A stretch of 64,000 bases of DNA from Winogradskya consettensis (GCF_018332715.1 NZ_BOQP01000056.1:1-64000), one strand, 5' to 3'. Positions 36,697 to 43,849 are shown, counted from the first letter of the stretch. Notes: generated from the sequence alone by a model not told the origin. Numbers and translations are program-made.

Positions 36697-36712
36697 ACTC
36701 AGTTGCCGGCGG
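36655..36712. repeat. Direct duplication at the junction of two convergent genes
   Basis: A 23-bp sequence (starting TGCCTGAACTCAG) occurs at 36655-36677 and again at 36690-36712, 35 bases apart, with the spacer also partly repeated. The second copy contains both stop codons (TGA at 36694 rightward; TGA at 36699-36701 on the minus strand). Because 35 is not a multiple of three, the first copy is read as Leu-Asn-Ser and the second as a stop. Confidence 0.85.
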
Positions 36713-37418
36713 GCGGGAGTGCTGACGTCTTGCCGCCGGTGGGGGACACCGCGAACCAGGTGTCCTTGACGCCCTGGCCCTTGATGTCGCCGGGCTCGGT
36801 GTCCTTGCTGAAGTAGTAGACCGGCCAGCCGTTGATCGTGACCTGGCAGTGGCCGTCGGCGCGCTCGACGTACCCGAGGATCTTGGGGTCGATGCCCTTG
36901 GGGAAGATCTTGCCGGGCGACTTGATCAGCAGCGGCGGCCAGGTCTTCGCGCAGTCGCCGTTGCAGGTCGCCTTTGGCGGCTTGTTGGAGTCGTTGTCGA
37001 AGCGGTAGAGCGTGCGGCCGGCGCCGTCGGCGACATAGGTGCCGATGTCGTCGTTCTCGGTCGCGTTGAGCTCGACCGTCTTGCTGCCCGACGTGATGCT
37101 CTTCGGCGGGGTGACCTCCTTGGCCGACGGCCCGTTGTAGATCTTGACCCACTTCTGGGTCTTGGCGACCGTCGGCTCGGGGACCGGCGTGGGCGCCTCG
37201 GGCGTCTCCACCGCGGCGAGCTCACCGGTCGGGGGTTCGGTCACCGGCGCGGGAGGCACGTCGATCGACGCGAGGGGCGCCGGCGTCTCGCTGGCCGCGA
37301 CGGCCTGCGCGGCGGGCACCAGCGGGGTCGACGGGTTGGTGCCGGGGGCGGCGCAGGCGGCCAGGCTGAAGAGGCCGGCCGCCGCGAGGGCGACGGGTGC
37401 GATGGCGGTGCGCTTCAT
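36699..37418 (-). CDS. Lipoprotein with secreted-repeat (Lipoprotein_15, PF03640) domain
   Basis: 239 residues. Signal peptide MKRTAIAPVALAAAGLFSLAAC with the lipobox cysteine at 22. A Pro/Thr-rich linker reaches about residue 80. Then two repeats: TYVADGAGRTLYRFDNDSNKPPKATCNGDCAKTWPPLL and VERADGHCQVTINGWPVYYFSKDTEPGDIKGQGVKDTWFAVSPTG, the PF03640 pattern. GGGGGAA precedes the ATG. It is divergent from an ECF sigma gene and shares a mirror-image promoter with it, so it is a likely regulon member sensing or buffering redox or envelope stress. Family function is unknown. Confidence 0.87.
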   Translation of the reverse strand: MKRTAIAPVALAAAGLFSLAACAAPGTNPSTPLVPAAQAVAASETPAPLASIDVPPAPVTEPPTGELAAVETPEAPTPVPEPTVAKTQKWVKIYNGPSAKEVTPPKSITSGSKTVELNATENDDIGTYVADGAGRTLYRFDNDSNKPPKATCNGDCAKTWPPLLIKSPGKIFPKGIDPKILGYVERADGHCQVTINGWPVYYFSKDTEPGDIKGQGVKDTWFAVSPTGGKTSALPPAGN

Positions 37419-37448
37419 GGTTCCCCCTGCGGTTGAGATGACCACCTC

Positions 37449-37477
37449 CACACGGGTCAGGGGTGAGAATCGGTTCA
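37449..37477 (-). promoter_or_regulatory. ECF-type promoter of the secreted-repeat lipoprotein
   Basis: On the minus strand: -35 TGAACC (37477-37472), a 17-base spacer, then -10 CGTGTG (37454-37449). The predicted transcript starts about 24 bases before the ATG. Both hexamers and the spacing are identical to the divergent promoter at 37491-37519. Confidence 0.75.
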
Positions 37478-37490
37478 GCCGAAATTTCTC

Positions 37491-37519
37491 TGAACCGTTC
37501 TGCGACCCCCGTACGTGTG
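37491..37519 (+). promoter_or_regulatory. ECF-type promoter of the sigma/anti-sigma operon
   Basis: -35 TGAACC (37491-37496), 17-base spacer, -10 CGTGTG (37514-37519). The AAC-containing -35 and CGT -10 are typical of ECF sigma factors. The predicted leader is about 95 bases. The two TGAACC boxes form an inverted repeat around 37478-37490. Confidence 0.75.
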
Positions 37520-37620
37520 CTGGGAGTCAGACCGACGCAACGGGGGTCGAGGGTGGCCGGGCACGCTCCGTCCGGCCAGCCTCGGCAGGTAGACCGCCAC
37601 CGCCGTACCGGGGGGAGAAC

Positions 37621-38172
37621 ATGCCGGGGTTCAAGCTCCAACGTCGCCGGGAGGTGGCCGATGAGGCACTGGTCAGATCGTTGTTCCAGGAACACGGACG
37701 GGCCATGCTCGCCTATGCCACCCAGTTGACCAGGGACCGGGCCGCTGCCGAGGACGTCGTCCAGGAGGCTCTGGTCCGCGCCTGGCGGCATCCGGACAGC
37801 CTGGTCAACGGCAAGGGCTCGGTGCGTGGCTGGCTGCTGACCGTGGTCCGCAACATCGTCACCGACCAGATTCGGGCCCGCAACGCGCGAGCCACCGAGG
37901 TGCGGGAGAGCCCGGCCGACGTGGCCTCCGACGAGGATCACGCCGAACAGGTCGTGAACGCCATGGTGGTGGTCGACGCACTCAGCCGGCTCTCCGCCGA
38001 GCATCGTGAGGTCCTGGAACAGCTCTATCTGCAGGGCAGCACGGTCACCGAGGCCGCCAAGGTCCTGGGCATTCCGCCTGGAACAGTGAAATCACGTTCC
38101 TTCTACGCTCTTCGGGCCCTGCGTGAAGTGAAGACGCTGCGCCCCGCCGGAACAGAACGGTCTGCATCATGA
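37621..38172 (+). CDS. ECF RNA polymerase sigma factor
   Basis: 183 residues. Region 2: LVRSLFQEHGRAMLAYATQLTRDRAAAEDVVQEALVRAWRHPD, with the DVVQEAL helix. Region 4: LSAEHREVLEQLYLQGSTVTEAAKVLGIPPGTVKSRSFYALRALRE, a complete helix-turn-helix. GGGGGGAGA precedes the ATG. Its stop overlaps the anti-sigma start (ATGA), the usual sign of coupling. It probably recognises the TGAACC-N17-CGTGTG promoter in front of itself and the divergent lipoprotein. Confidence 0.92.
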   Translation: MPGFKLQRRREVADEALVRSLFQEHGRAMLAYATQLTRDRAAAEDVVQEALVRAWRHPDSLVNGKGSVRGWLLTVVRNIVTDQIRARNARATEVRESPADVASDEDHAEQVVNAMVVVDALSRLSAEHREVLEQLYLQGSTVTEAAKVLGIPPGTVKSRSFYALRALREVKTLRPAGTERSAS

Positions 38173-38876
38173 ACGAGACGCACGTGGACCTCGCCGGCTA
38201 CCTGACCCAGTCACTGGACGCCGAGCAGAACCGAGCGGCCGAGGAGCACATCGCCGGCTGTGACGAGTGCCGCGCCGAGGTGGAATCCCTGCAGGAGTGG
38301 ACCATGGCCCTCGAAGCCGTCCCCGAGGCGATGCTGCTCGACGGCCCTCCCGACGACGCCGACCTGTTGCTGCAGCGCACGCTGCGGCAGATCCGCACGG
38401 AGGCCGGCGGTCAGCGCCGGCGACGCTCGACGCTCGTGGGTGTCGCCGCGGCGGTGCTCGTGGCGGCTGCCGTCGCCGGTGGCATCGCGATCGGGGGCGC
38501 CACAACCTCCAACGAGCCCGGGACGACCGCGTTGCCGCCTGTGACGCAGTCGCAGCCGACAACCGCGCCGGGCACGAAGACCGCCACGGCAGTCGACCCC
38601 ACGACCGGCGCGCGGATCACCGTCGCGGTCACCCCCGCCCCGGGATGGGTGCGGATCAAGGCCGCCGTCGCGGGCATCCCCAAGGGCGAACGCTGCCTGC
38701 TGGAGGTCCTCGACAAGAGTGGGAAGGTGACGCTCGCCGGCAGCTGGCTCGTCTCCGAGACGGGCGCCGCGGAGGGCACCACACTGGACGGCAGCGCGCT
38801 CGTGCCGCCGGACCAGGTCGCCTCGGTCCGGGTCATCACCGAGAGCGGCAAGCAATACACCAGCGTCAACGTCTGA
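38169..38876 (+). CDS. Zinc-binding anti-sigma factor (ZAS), membrane anchored
   Basis: 235 residues. N-terminal ZAS motif EEHIAGCDECRAEV (His-x3-Cys-x2-Cys) near residue 30, which holds the sigma factor inactive. One membrane helix at about 85-108 (TLVGVAAAVLVAAAVAGGIAIGG). Extracellular anti-sigma-K type (RskA C-terminal) domain follows: GARITVAVTPAPGWVRIKAAVAG, PKGERCLLEVLDKSG, AGSWLVSETGAAEGTTLDGSALV. Regulated proteolysis would release the sigma factor. Overlaps the sigma gene by four bases. Confidence 0.9.
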   Translation: MNETHVDLAGYLTQSLDAEQNRAAEEHIAGCDECRAEVESLQEWTMALEAVPEAMLLDGPPDDADLLLQRTLRQIRTEAGGQRRRRSTLVGVAAAVLVAAAVAGGIAIGGATTSNEPGTTALPPVTQSQPTTAPGTKTATAVDPTTGARITVAVTPAPGWVRIKAAVAGIPKGERCLLEVLDKSGKVTLAGSWLVSETGAAEGTTLDGSALVPPDQVASVRVITESGKQYTSVNV

Positions 38877-38890
38877 TCCAGCAGCAAGCG

Positions 38891-38917
38891 AGGGCGGCCC
38901 CAGCCGGGGCCGCCTCG
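38891..38917 (+). terminator. Hairpin after the sigma/anti-sigma operon
   Basis: GAGG-GCGGCCCC, four-base loop AGCC, GGGGCCGCCTC: about 11 strong base pairs. There is no T-run, so this is a GC-type terminator common in actinobacteria. Confidence 0.65.
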
Positions 38918-39001
38918 AGCTGGGTGAGGACTTCGACACCTGTCGGGTACGCGTGAACGCCCGCCTGCCGACGTGCTGGACCCGGTCCCGTCCTACCGAA
39001 C

Positions 39002-39403
39002 TCACTTCCAGGGAGCGTGGATGACCTTGTCGACCGCGATCTTGAAAACCACCCGAACCTGGTCGCGCCCGCCGAACCACGGATAGGGCCCCCCGAGATA
39101 CTTCTGAGCCAACTCCTCGATCAGCTCAACCCCACCCTTCTCGGTGACCTCCACAACCCGCCCTTTCACCGAGAAATAATCGGACGCATCGGCAGGATCG
39201 GTAACAATCACCGACACCCGGGGATCCCGCTCAACATTGCTGACCTTCCGGAACCCGGCCACCGTATTGATCAGGATGTGCTCCCCATCGGTTCCGACCC
39301 ACGTCTCGGTCAACTGCGGCGACCCGTCCGGATCAACCGTCGCGATGAAACACGGGCTCGCCTTGCCGAGCAACTCAAGCAGGCCCACAGGAATACTCGT
39401 CAT
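39002..39403 (-). CDS. PPOX-class F420-dependent (split-barrel) oxidoreductase
   Basis: 133 residues, a typical length for the pyridoxamine-oxidase-like split beta barrel. ASPCFIATVDPDGSPQLTETWVGTDGEHILINTVAGFRKVSNVERDPRVSVIVTDPADASDYFSVKGRVVEV is the F420-binding signature region (KxxNVxRDPRVS), and the C terminus GRDQVRVVFKIAVDKVI closes the barrel. Reduces or oxidises an unknown substrate with F420 (or FMN). Convergent with the sigma/anti-sigma operon. Confidence 0.87.
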   Translation of the reverse strand: MTSIPVGLLELLGKASPCFIATVDPDGSPQLTETWVGTDGEHILINTVAGFRKVSNVERDPRVSVIVTDPADASDYFSVKGRVVEVTEKGGVELIEELAQKYLGGPYPWFGGRDQVRVVFKIAVDKVIHAPWK

Positions 39404-39423
39404 CCCGCAAACCTAGATCGCTT

Positions 39424-39738
39424 CTACAGTTTCGGCCCGTATGCGGCTCGCAGAACTTCTCTGACCAACTCGCTCGGCCGCCGCCCGGTGTCGCGAGCCA
39501 CGCGCTGAAGAACCTCGTAGATCTCACCGCTTGTTGTATTGCGGTCGCATCTCCACGGCACTTCGAGGGATGTGCCGTCCTGGTCGGCGCCGGGAAACCA
39601 GAGTGGATCGAACGGCCGGTCCGGCGGCTCTGCCGAGAGAAGGAAGGGGTTCTGGCAGCTCAGAACGGGTGGCGGCTTCGGGCCGGCCGGATGGGCGGGC
39701 GGTGGTTGAGCCGTTCGTGATTGATCTGAGTGATCCGG
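39424..39738 (-). pseudogene. Open frame lacking a start codon: C-terminal part of an unrecognised gene
   Basis: The minus strand is open from an upstream stop at 39739-39741 to TAG at 39424, 104 codons. It reads plausibly as protein, for example FDPLWFPGADQDGTSLEVPWRCDRN and GEIYEVLQRVARDTGRRPSELVREVLRAAYGPKL (two amphipathic helices like a ribbon-helix-helix or regulator tail). No ATG, GTG or TTG occurs in the first 58 codons; the only in-frame start is a GTG at 39561 that leaves 45 residues. Either the 5' part was lost, or a non-canonical CTG is used. I do not recognise a family. Confidence 0.4.
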
Positions 39739-39911
39739 CTACCTACCGCAACGACTGGGGTGGGCCGCACCTGATCGGGGTGCTCGCCGTGCACGCCCTG
39801 CCGGGGATTCTCGCGCTGGCCGCCATGGTGTGGCGGGTCAGGAGGGTGAGGCGGCGGGCGACAGCGTCCAGCGATTCGCCGGTGGTGTCGCCCGCGGCCC
39901 GGGGGAAGTAG
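39702..39911 (+). CDS. Small single-pass membrane protein, unknown function
   Basis: 69 residues from a GTG. The sequence VVEPFVIDLSDPATYRNDWGGPHLIGVLAVHALPGILALAAMVWRVRRVRRR contains one hydrophobic helix followed by positive charges, and a polar start that looks conserved-like. The ribosome site is weak. It overlaps the orphan minus-strand frame and ends one base before the rhodanese gene on the other strand. Confidence 0.45.
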   Translation: MVEPFVIDLSDPATYRNDWGGPHLIGVLAVHALPGILALAAMVWRVRRVRRRATASSDSPVVSPAARGK

Positions 39912-39912
39912 G

Positions 39913-40317
39913 TCAGATCGTGGGGAGGCCGGCGGCCTGCCAGGCGGCGAAACCGCCGGCGAGGTCGGTGGCGCGCAGGAGGCCGAGGTCCTGGAGGGCG
40001 GCTGCGGCGAGGCTGCTCGTGTAGCCCTCCTGGCAGGTCACGATGACGTCCAGGTCGTAGTGGGTGAACGAGAGCCGGGCGTCGCTGCGGGGGTCGAGGC
40101 GCCATTCGAGGACGTTGCGTTCGATGATGAGGGCGCCGGGGATCTCGCCGTGCTCCGCTCGCTGGGCGGCGGGGCGGATGTCGACCAGGATGGCGCCGCG
40201 GGTCATGCGGTCGTGGGTTTCCTGGGGGCCGATGCGGGCGAGGCGGGTGCGGGCGGCGTCGAGGAGTTCGTTGATGCCCTGGGAGCCGGCCGGGGCGGTC
40301 AAGGTGGGGGCGCTCAC
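39913..40317 (-). CDS. Rhodanese-like sulfurtransferase
   Basis: 134 residues, one rhodanese domain: AILVDIRPAAQRAEHGEIPGALIIERNVLEWRLDP, then the active-site loop VTCQEGYTSSLAAAALQDLG with the catalytic Cys, and DLAGGFAAWQAAGLP at the end. It moves sulfur from a donor such as a persulfide or thiosulfate to an acceptor. Its GTG overlaps the stop of the cysteine dioxygenase gene (GTGA). The pair would oxidise cysteine and handle the released or persulfide sulfur. A Cys-containing leader peptide lies upstream of the operon. Confidence 0.88.
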   Translation of the reverse strand: MSAPTLTAPAGSQGINELLDAARTRLARIGPQETHDRMTRGAILVDIRPAAQRAEHGEIPGALIIERNVLEWRLDPRSDARLSFTHYDLDVIVTCQEGYTSSLAAAALQDLGLLRATDLAGGFAAWQAAGLPTI

Positions 40318-40787
40318 CACTGGGCTCCGGCGCGCTCGACCGTGACGACGTCGAGGCCGGCGGCGCCGATGCGGTAACGGGTCATGGTGGTCAGGGCGGG
40401 GCCGTAGGCGTGGATGCTGATCGCGGGCTGGTTGGAGCGGTTGGTGATGCGGTGGATGTGCCGGGTGCCGAAGCGGCGGCCGGCGCCCTCTCCGAGCTCG
40501 CGGGCGGTGACGCGGGGAGCGTGGCCGGGGGAGACCGCGACCGTCTCCTCGATCAGGGAGCCGGAGAAGACATGGAACGCGCCGGCGGAGCCGCCGTGGT
40601 CGTGCAGGTCGGTGCCCTGCCCGGGCAGCCAGGTCAGCAACCACACCTCGTGATCGATCTCCTCGGCGAGCCGGTGGTACCAGCGTTCGGCCGCGTCGAA
40701 TTGTGGCTTGACGAGCCAGGACGCCTGGTCGGCAGCGTGCTGCCGGGCGACGGCGAGGTGATCGAGGCGGATGTCAACGGCGGTCAT
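40314..40787 (-). CDS. Cysteine dioxygenase family protein
   Basis: 157 residues. Cupin fold with the iron ligands in DLHDHGGSAGAFHVFSG (two His) and the third His in RHIHRITNRSNQPAISIHAYGPAL, followed by a C-terminal Tyr-containing block. Cysteine dioxygenases convert cysteine to cysteine sulfinate. ATG at 40787 with GAGAGGACAT behind it; an ATG 15 bases earlier is the alternative. It heads an operon with a rhodanese. Regulation: a palindrome CCTAT-N7-ATAGG at 40809-40825 in its leader and a leader peptide at 40921-41013. Confidence 0.88.
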   Translation of the reverse strand: MTAVDIRLDHLAVARQHAADQASWLVKPQFDAAERWYHRLAEEIDHEVWLLTWLPGQGTDLHDHGGSAGAFHVFSGSLIEETVAVSPGHAPRVTARELGEGAGRRFGTRHIHRITNRSNQPAISIHAYGPALTTMTRYRIGAAGLDVVTVERAGAQW

Positions 40788-40808
40788 GGGATGTCCTCTC
40801 ATACATTG

Positions 40809-40825
40809 CCTATCAACTCTATAGG
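40809..40825. promoter_or_regulatory. Perfect inverted repeat CCTAT-N7-ATAGG in the cysteine dioxygenase leader
   Basis: A 17-base, AT-rich element that stands out in GC-rich surroundings, 22 bases before the start codon. A related palindrome (CCTTATCGATAGG) is found at 41088-41100, upstream of the leader peptide. It looks like a protein operator. Which regulator binds is unknown; a sulfur-metabolism repressor is an inference. Confidence 0.5.
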
Positions 40826-40920
40826 TTTAACGTCAGACGTGGGCGTGGATGACGCGACGCGCGTGTGACGAACCCGAGGATGCCGGCGGACGAGGCCGGG
40901 GTGGAACAGAGGGGTGCTGG

Positions 40921-41013
40921 TCAGCGCGGACAGCGCGCGCTGGCGCACCGCGCCAGGTCGATCACCAGGCGGGCGGTGAGAGGTATTCCCTGCCGCTGCA
41001 TGAGGCCCATCAT
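40921..41013 (-). CDS. Cysteine-containing leader peptide of the cysteine dioxygenase-rhodanese operon
   Basis: 30 residues: MMGLMQRQGIPLTARLVIDLARCASARCPR. It belongs by sight to the short actinobacterial leader peptides of the form RQGI-LT-R---DL-R--SA-C-R found in front of sulfur-assimilation genes. Cysteines at positions 23 and 28 lie near the stop, as in attenuators in which ribosome stalling on Cys codons reports cysteine shortage. The stop lies 133 bases before the dioxygenase start. ATGs at 41010 and 41001 are possible alternative starts. Confidence 0.8.
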   Translation of the reverse strand: MMGLMQRQGIPLTARLVIDLARCASARCPR

Positions 41014-41412
41014 GGCGCCTAAGGGTGCCCTTGGACAAACAAGTTCCAAAATATGGGAGAAACCCGGTTCCGGCGATATGGGCACTCCTTATCGATAGGA
41101 ATCGCTATTTAGTGGCCTTCGCCGGCCTCGGATACGGCGCACCACCCGAAAGAACCTCGCGGCCGTTTGCTTCTTTCAGAGACGATCACCGAATTATGTC
41201 TTAGAGCAACTGCATCAATACGCACCGTCGACCATATTGGGCAATCGCTCACCGTATCGGCCGGGGCGCTCCACCGTTCAGGTTGATTGGCTCTGCGAGC
41301 GCAGCCAAGCGCATCCAGAGCGTTATATGGTCGGCGACGCCTGCTGGAGGCCACCCCGGTACTCGCCTCCGACAACCCCGATCGACGCCCCCTGATCAAC
41401 GAGGACGGACAC
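41014..41412. other. Divergent regulatory region between the leader peptide and the neprosin gene
   Basis: About 400 bases without a gene. It is clearly less GC-rich than the rest of the window between 41040 and 41200. It contains the palindrome CCTTATCGATAGG (41088-41100), an inverted AAGGGTGCCCTT (41021-41032) and TTATAT at 41320-41325 as a possible -10 box for the rightward gene. An open frame reaching from 41287 into the neprosin gene shows no coding features before 41413. Confidence 0.5.
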
Positions 41413-42513
41413 GTGTCGAAATCACGCCGCGGATTACTTGCCGCCGGCCTGGCCACCGCCGTTGTCGGCGCCACCGGGGTCGTATGGACCCTGAATGCGA
41501 GTGCCGCAGAAACGCCAGCACCGTCCACTGTCGCCGAATCGGCTTCCGCCGATGCGGTGGCACCGGTCAACGAGGCTACGGCCGTACCGCCGAAACTGCT
41601 TCCCTGGGGAGACCGGCCCACCGAACTGACGCAGGCCGAGGCCGGCGCGGACAGCGAGGAGGTGGCGGACGCGGGGGCAGACGCCGCGCCCGCTGACACC
41701 AGCGGGTCGCTGCTGCCGGAGGCTGAATACGCGCCCAAGGGCCGCATCTCCGAGGACAGCACCCTGCGCAAGGGCTACACCTCGGTGGTGCCGCCGGCCC
41801 CGCCGGCCGCGGGCAAAGCAACGGCCAAGGCCAAGGCCGGGGCCGTCTACTACCTCTACGCGCAGGGGCAGCAGGAGGGCGACACCGACGGGACCTGGGC
41901 CAACCTCAGCATCGCCAAGCCTGAGCTCAAGCAGGGCGATTACCACACCCTGACCGAGATCGCGGTCCAGACCACGAACGGCGACCACGTCGTCGAGCTG
42001 GGCTGGAACGTCGACCGCACGGTCAACGGTGACAGCGACCCGCACCTGTTCGTCTTCTACTGGAAAGACGGCGTGGCCACGTGCTACAACGCGTGCGGCT
42101 GGACGCAGTACAGCTCATCGATGAAGCCGGGCGACACGCTGCCCGCCGGCGTGGCCAAGCGGATGGGCATCCAGCACTCGGACGGTAACTGGTGGGTCGC
42201 GTACGACTCCGAGTGGATCGGCTACTTCCCCGACTCGCTCTGGGAGGGCCGCTTCACCCGCGGCGAGTACACCCAGTGGTTCGGCGAGGTCGCGGCGAAC
42301 AACCAGAACCCGTGCACCCAGATGGGCAACGGACTCGGTCCCACGTCGGGCACCGCCGCCCGGGTGGGCAGCATCTCGATGACCAACGGCCCGGAGCCGA
42401 AGCCGGCGCTCACGAACACGACCTACCGCTACAACTTCAAGTGGCTGAGTGATCGCACGTTCCGCTTCGGTGGGCCGGTCGACGACCCCGAGACCGACAG
42501 CGACAACTGCTGA
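41413..42513 (+). CDS. Secreted neprosin-family protein
   Basis: 366 residues, GTG start behind GAGGACGG. Twin-Arg-free signal peptide MSKSRRGLLAAGLATAVVGATGVVWTLNASAAE. A low-complexity Ala/Glu-rich propeptide-like region runs to about 130. The neprosin domain follows: LTEIAVQTTNGDHVVELGWNVDR, HLFVFYWKDGVATCYNACGWTQYSSS, NWWVAYDSEWIGYFPDSLWEGRF and FGEVAANNQNPCTQMGNG. Plant neprosin is a glutamic prolyl endopeptidase whose two Glu lie in strands like those here (VELGW, GEVAAN), so an acidic-pH secreted peptidase is plausible but not shown. Confidence 0.8.
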   Translation: MSKSRRGLLAAGLATAVVGATGVVWTLNASAAETPAPSTVAESASADAVAPVNEATAVPPKLLPWGDRPTELTQAEAGADSEEVADAGADAAPADTSGSLLPEAEYAPKGRISEDSTLRKGYTSVVPPAPPAAGKATAKAKAGAVYYLYAQGQQEGDTDGTWANLSIAKPELKQGDYHTLTEIAVQTTNGDHVVELGWNVDRTVNGDSDPHLFVFYWKDGVATCYNACGWTQYSSSMKPGDTLPAGVAKRMGIQHSDGNWWVAYDSEWIGYFPDSLWEGRFTRGEYTQWFGEVAANNQNPCTQMGNGLGPTSGTAARVGSISMTNGPEPKPALTNTTYRYNFKWLSDRTFRFGGPVDDPETDSDNC

Positions 42514-42531
42514 GGCTGCGCGATCGGCGAG

Positions 42532-42567
42532 ACGCCCGGTTCCCTTCCGAGGGGGCCGGGCGTTTTT
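42532..42567 (+). terminator. Intrinsic terminator after the neprosin gene
   Basis: Stem ACGCCCGG / CCGGGCGT, extended by partial pairing of GTTCCC with GGGGGC, followed by TTTTT. Confidence 0.85.
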
Positions 42568-42638
42568 CCTGCGTGGAGATCGAACCGAACGACCCGTCGC
42601 GGGGTACTGAGCAGGGGAGCACCGAAGGGAGGCGGCGG

Positions 42639-43160
42639 ATGATGCGACGGGGAAGTCCCGACGAGGAGCTGATGACCGCCCTCTACACCGAGCACTACGG
42701 GATCCTGCTCAACTTCATCACCCGCTACGTGCACGACCGGCACCGCGCCGAGGACCTCGTCCAGGAGACCCTGTTGCGGGCCTGGCGGCACATCGACCAC
42801 CTCGACCCGCACCCCGGACGGACCCGTTCCTACCTGCTCACCATCGCCCGCAACGTCGTGACCAACAACTGGCGGGCCGAGCAGCGCCGCCCGCGCCTGG
42901 TGACCGATGACATGGCGGTCGAGTCGGCGCCGACCGGGGACAACGTCGACCAGATGGTCGAGGGCTGGCTCGTGGCCGAGGCGCTGGAGCGGCTCTCCGA
43001 CGATCACCGCGCGGTCGTGCAGGCCATGTACTACGACGGTCAGAGCGTCGCCGACGCCGCCCGGCAGCTGTCGGTGCCCGAGGGCACGGTCAAGTCGCGG
43101 GCCTACTATGCGGTTCGCGCGTTGCGGCAGGCGTTCGAGGAGATGGGGGTGCTGCGATGA
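42639..43160 (+). CDS. ECF RNA polymerase sigma factor
   Basis: 173 residues. Region 2: LMTALYTEHYGILLNFITRYVHDRHRAEDLVQETLLRAWRHIDHL. Region 4: LSDDHRAVVQAMYYDGQSVADAARQLSVPEGTVKSRAYYAVRALRQAF. ATG at 42639 behind GAAGGGAGG; a second ATG follows directly. The stop overlaps the anti-sigma gene (ATGA). It is close in type to the sigma at 37621-38172 (both with YYAVRALR or FYALRALR endings), so the two may recognise similar promoters. Confidence 0.92.
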   Translation: MMRRGSPDEELMTALYTEHYGILLNFITRYVHDRHRAEDLVQETLLRAWRHIDHLDPHPGRTRSYLLTIARNVVTNNWRAEQRRPRLVTDDMAVESAPTGDNVDQMVEGWLVAEALERLSDDHRAVVQAMYYDGQSVADAARQLSVPEGTVKSRAYYAVRALRQAFEEMGVLR

Positions 43161-43849
43161 GCACCGACCATGATGAGCTGCGCCGGCTGCTCGGCGGTTA
43201 CCTGCTCGGCGGTCTCGACGACGCGGACACCGACCGGCTCGACGCGCACCTGCTGACCTGCGACGAGTGCCGGGCCGAGCTCGATCGGCTGGCGCCCGTG
43301 CCCGAGCTGCTGCGCACGTTTCCGCAGGCCCCGCCCGTCGCTGTCGCGCCCGGAGCGCGGCCCAGCCCGGCCCGGGTGGAGAGCCTGCTCGGCCGGATGC
43401 GTGCCGAGAAGACCCGCGAACGGCGCCGTTCGACGGCCCGCAGGCTCGCCGTCGCGGCGGCGGTGTTGCTGGTCGCCGCGATTGCCGGTGGTCTTGTGAT
43501 CACCAGGGACGAACCGAAGACCACGCCCCAGGTGGCCCCGAGCCAGCCGCAGGTGACTGCCGCGTTCGAGGCCGCGGACGGCAGCGGGCTCACCGGCGAG
43601 GCGGTGCTGACCGGCAAGACGTGGGGTGTGTCGGTCGACCTGATCGTGCAGAAGCTCGCCGGCGACGGCCCGTTCGTGTGCCAGGTGCGCAACGGCGACG
43701 GGCGGATCGAGCAGGCGGCGATGTGGGGGCCGACCCCGAGCGGTAACGCCAAGGTCACCGGCGCGAGCTCGATTCAGCTGCGCAACGTCACCGACATCGC
43801 TGTCAGCGACTCCGCAGGTCATCTGCTCGGCACGGCGCATCTGAATTAG
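43157..43849 (+). CDS. Zinc-binding anti-sigma factor (ZAS), membrane anchored
   Basis: 230 residues. ZAS motif DAHLLTCDECRAELDRL (His-x3-Cys-x2-Cys) at about 31-38, one membrane helix at about 95-115 (RRLAVAAAVLLVAAIAGGLVITR) and an extracellular domain with TAAFEAADGSGLTGEAVLTGKTWGVSVDLIVQKLAGDGPFVCQVR, an RskA-like sensor. Coupled to the upstream sigma gene by a four-base overlap. It is followed after 37 bases by another sigma gene. Confidence 0.9.
   Translation: MSTDHDELRRLLGGYLLGGLDDADTDRLDAHLLTCDECRAELDRLAPVPELLRTFPQAPPVAVAPGARPSPARVESLLGRMRAEKTRERRRSTARRLAVAAAVLLVAAIAGGLVITRDEPKTTPQVAPSQPQVTAAFEAADGSGLTGEAVLTGKTWGVSVDLIVQKLAGDGPFVCQVRNGDGRIEQAAMWGPTPSGNAKVTGASSIQLRNVTDIAVSDSAGHLLGTAHLN

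Noticed and set aside
39017..39508. 163-codon rightward frame
   Set aside because: Antisense shadow of the F420-dependent oxidoreductase gene.
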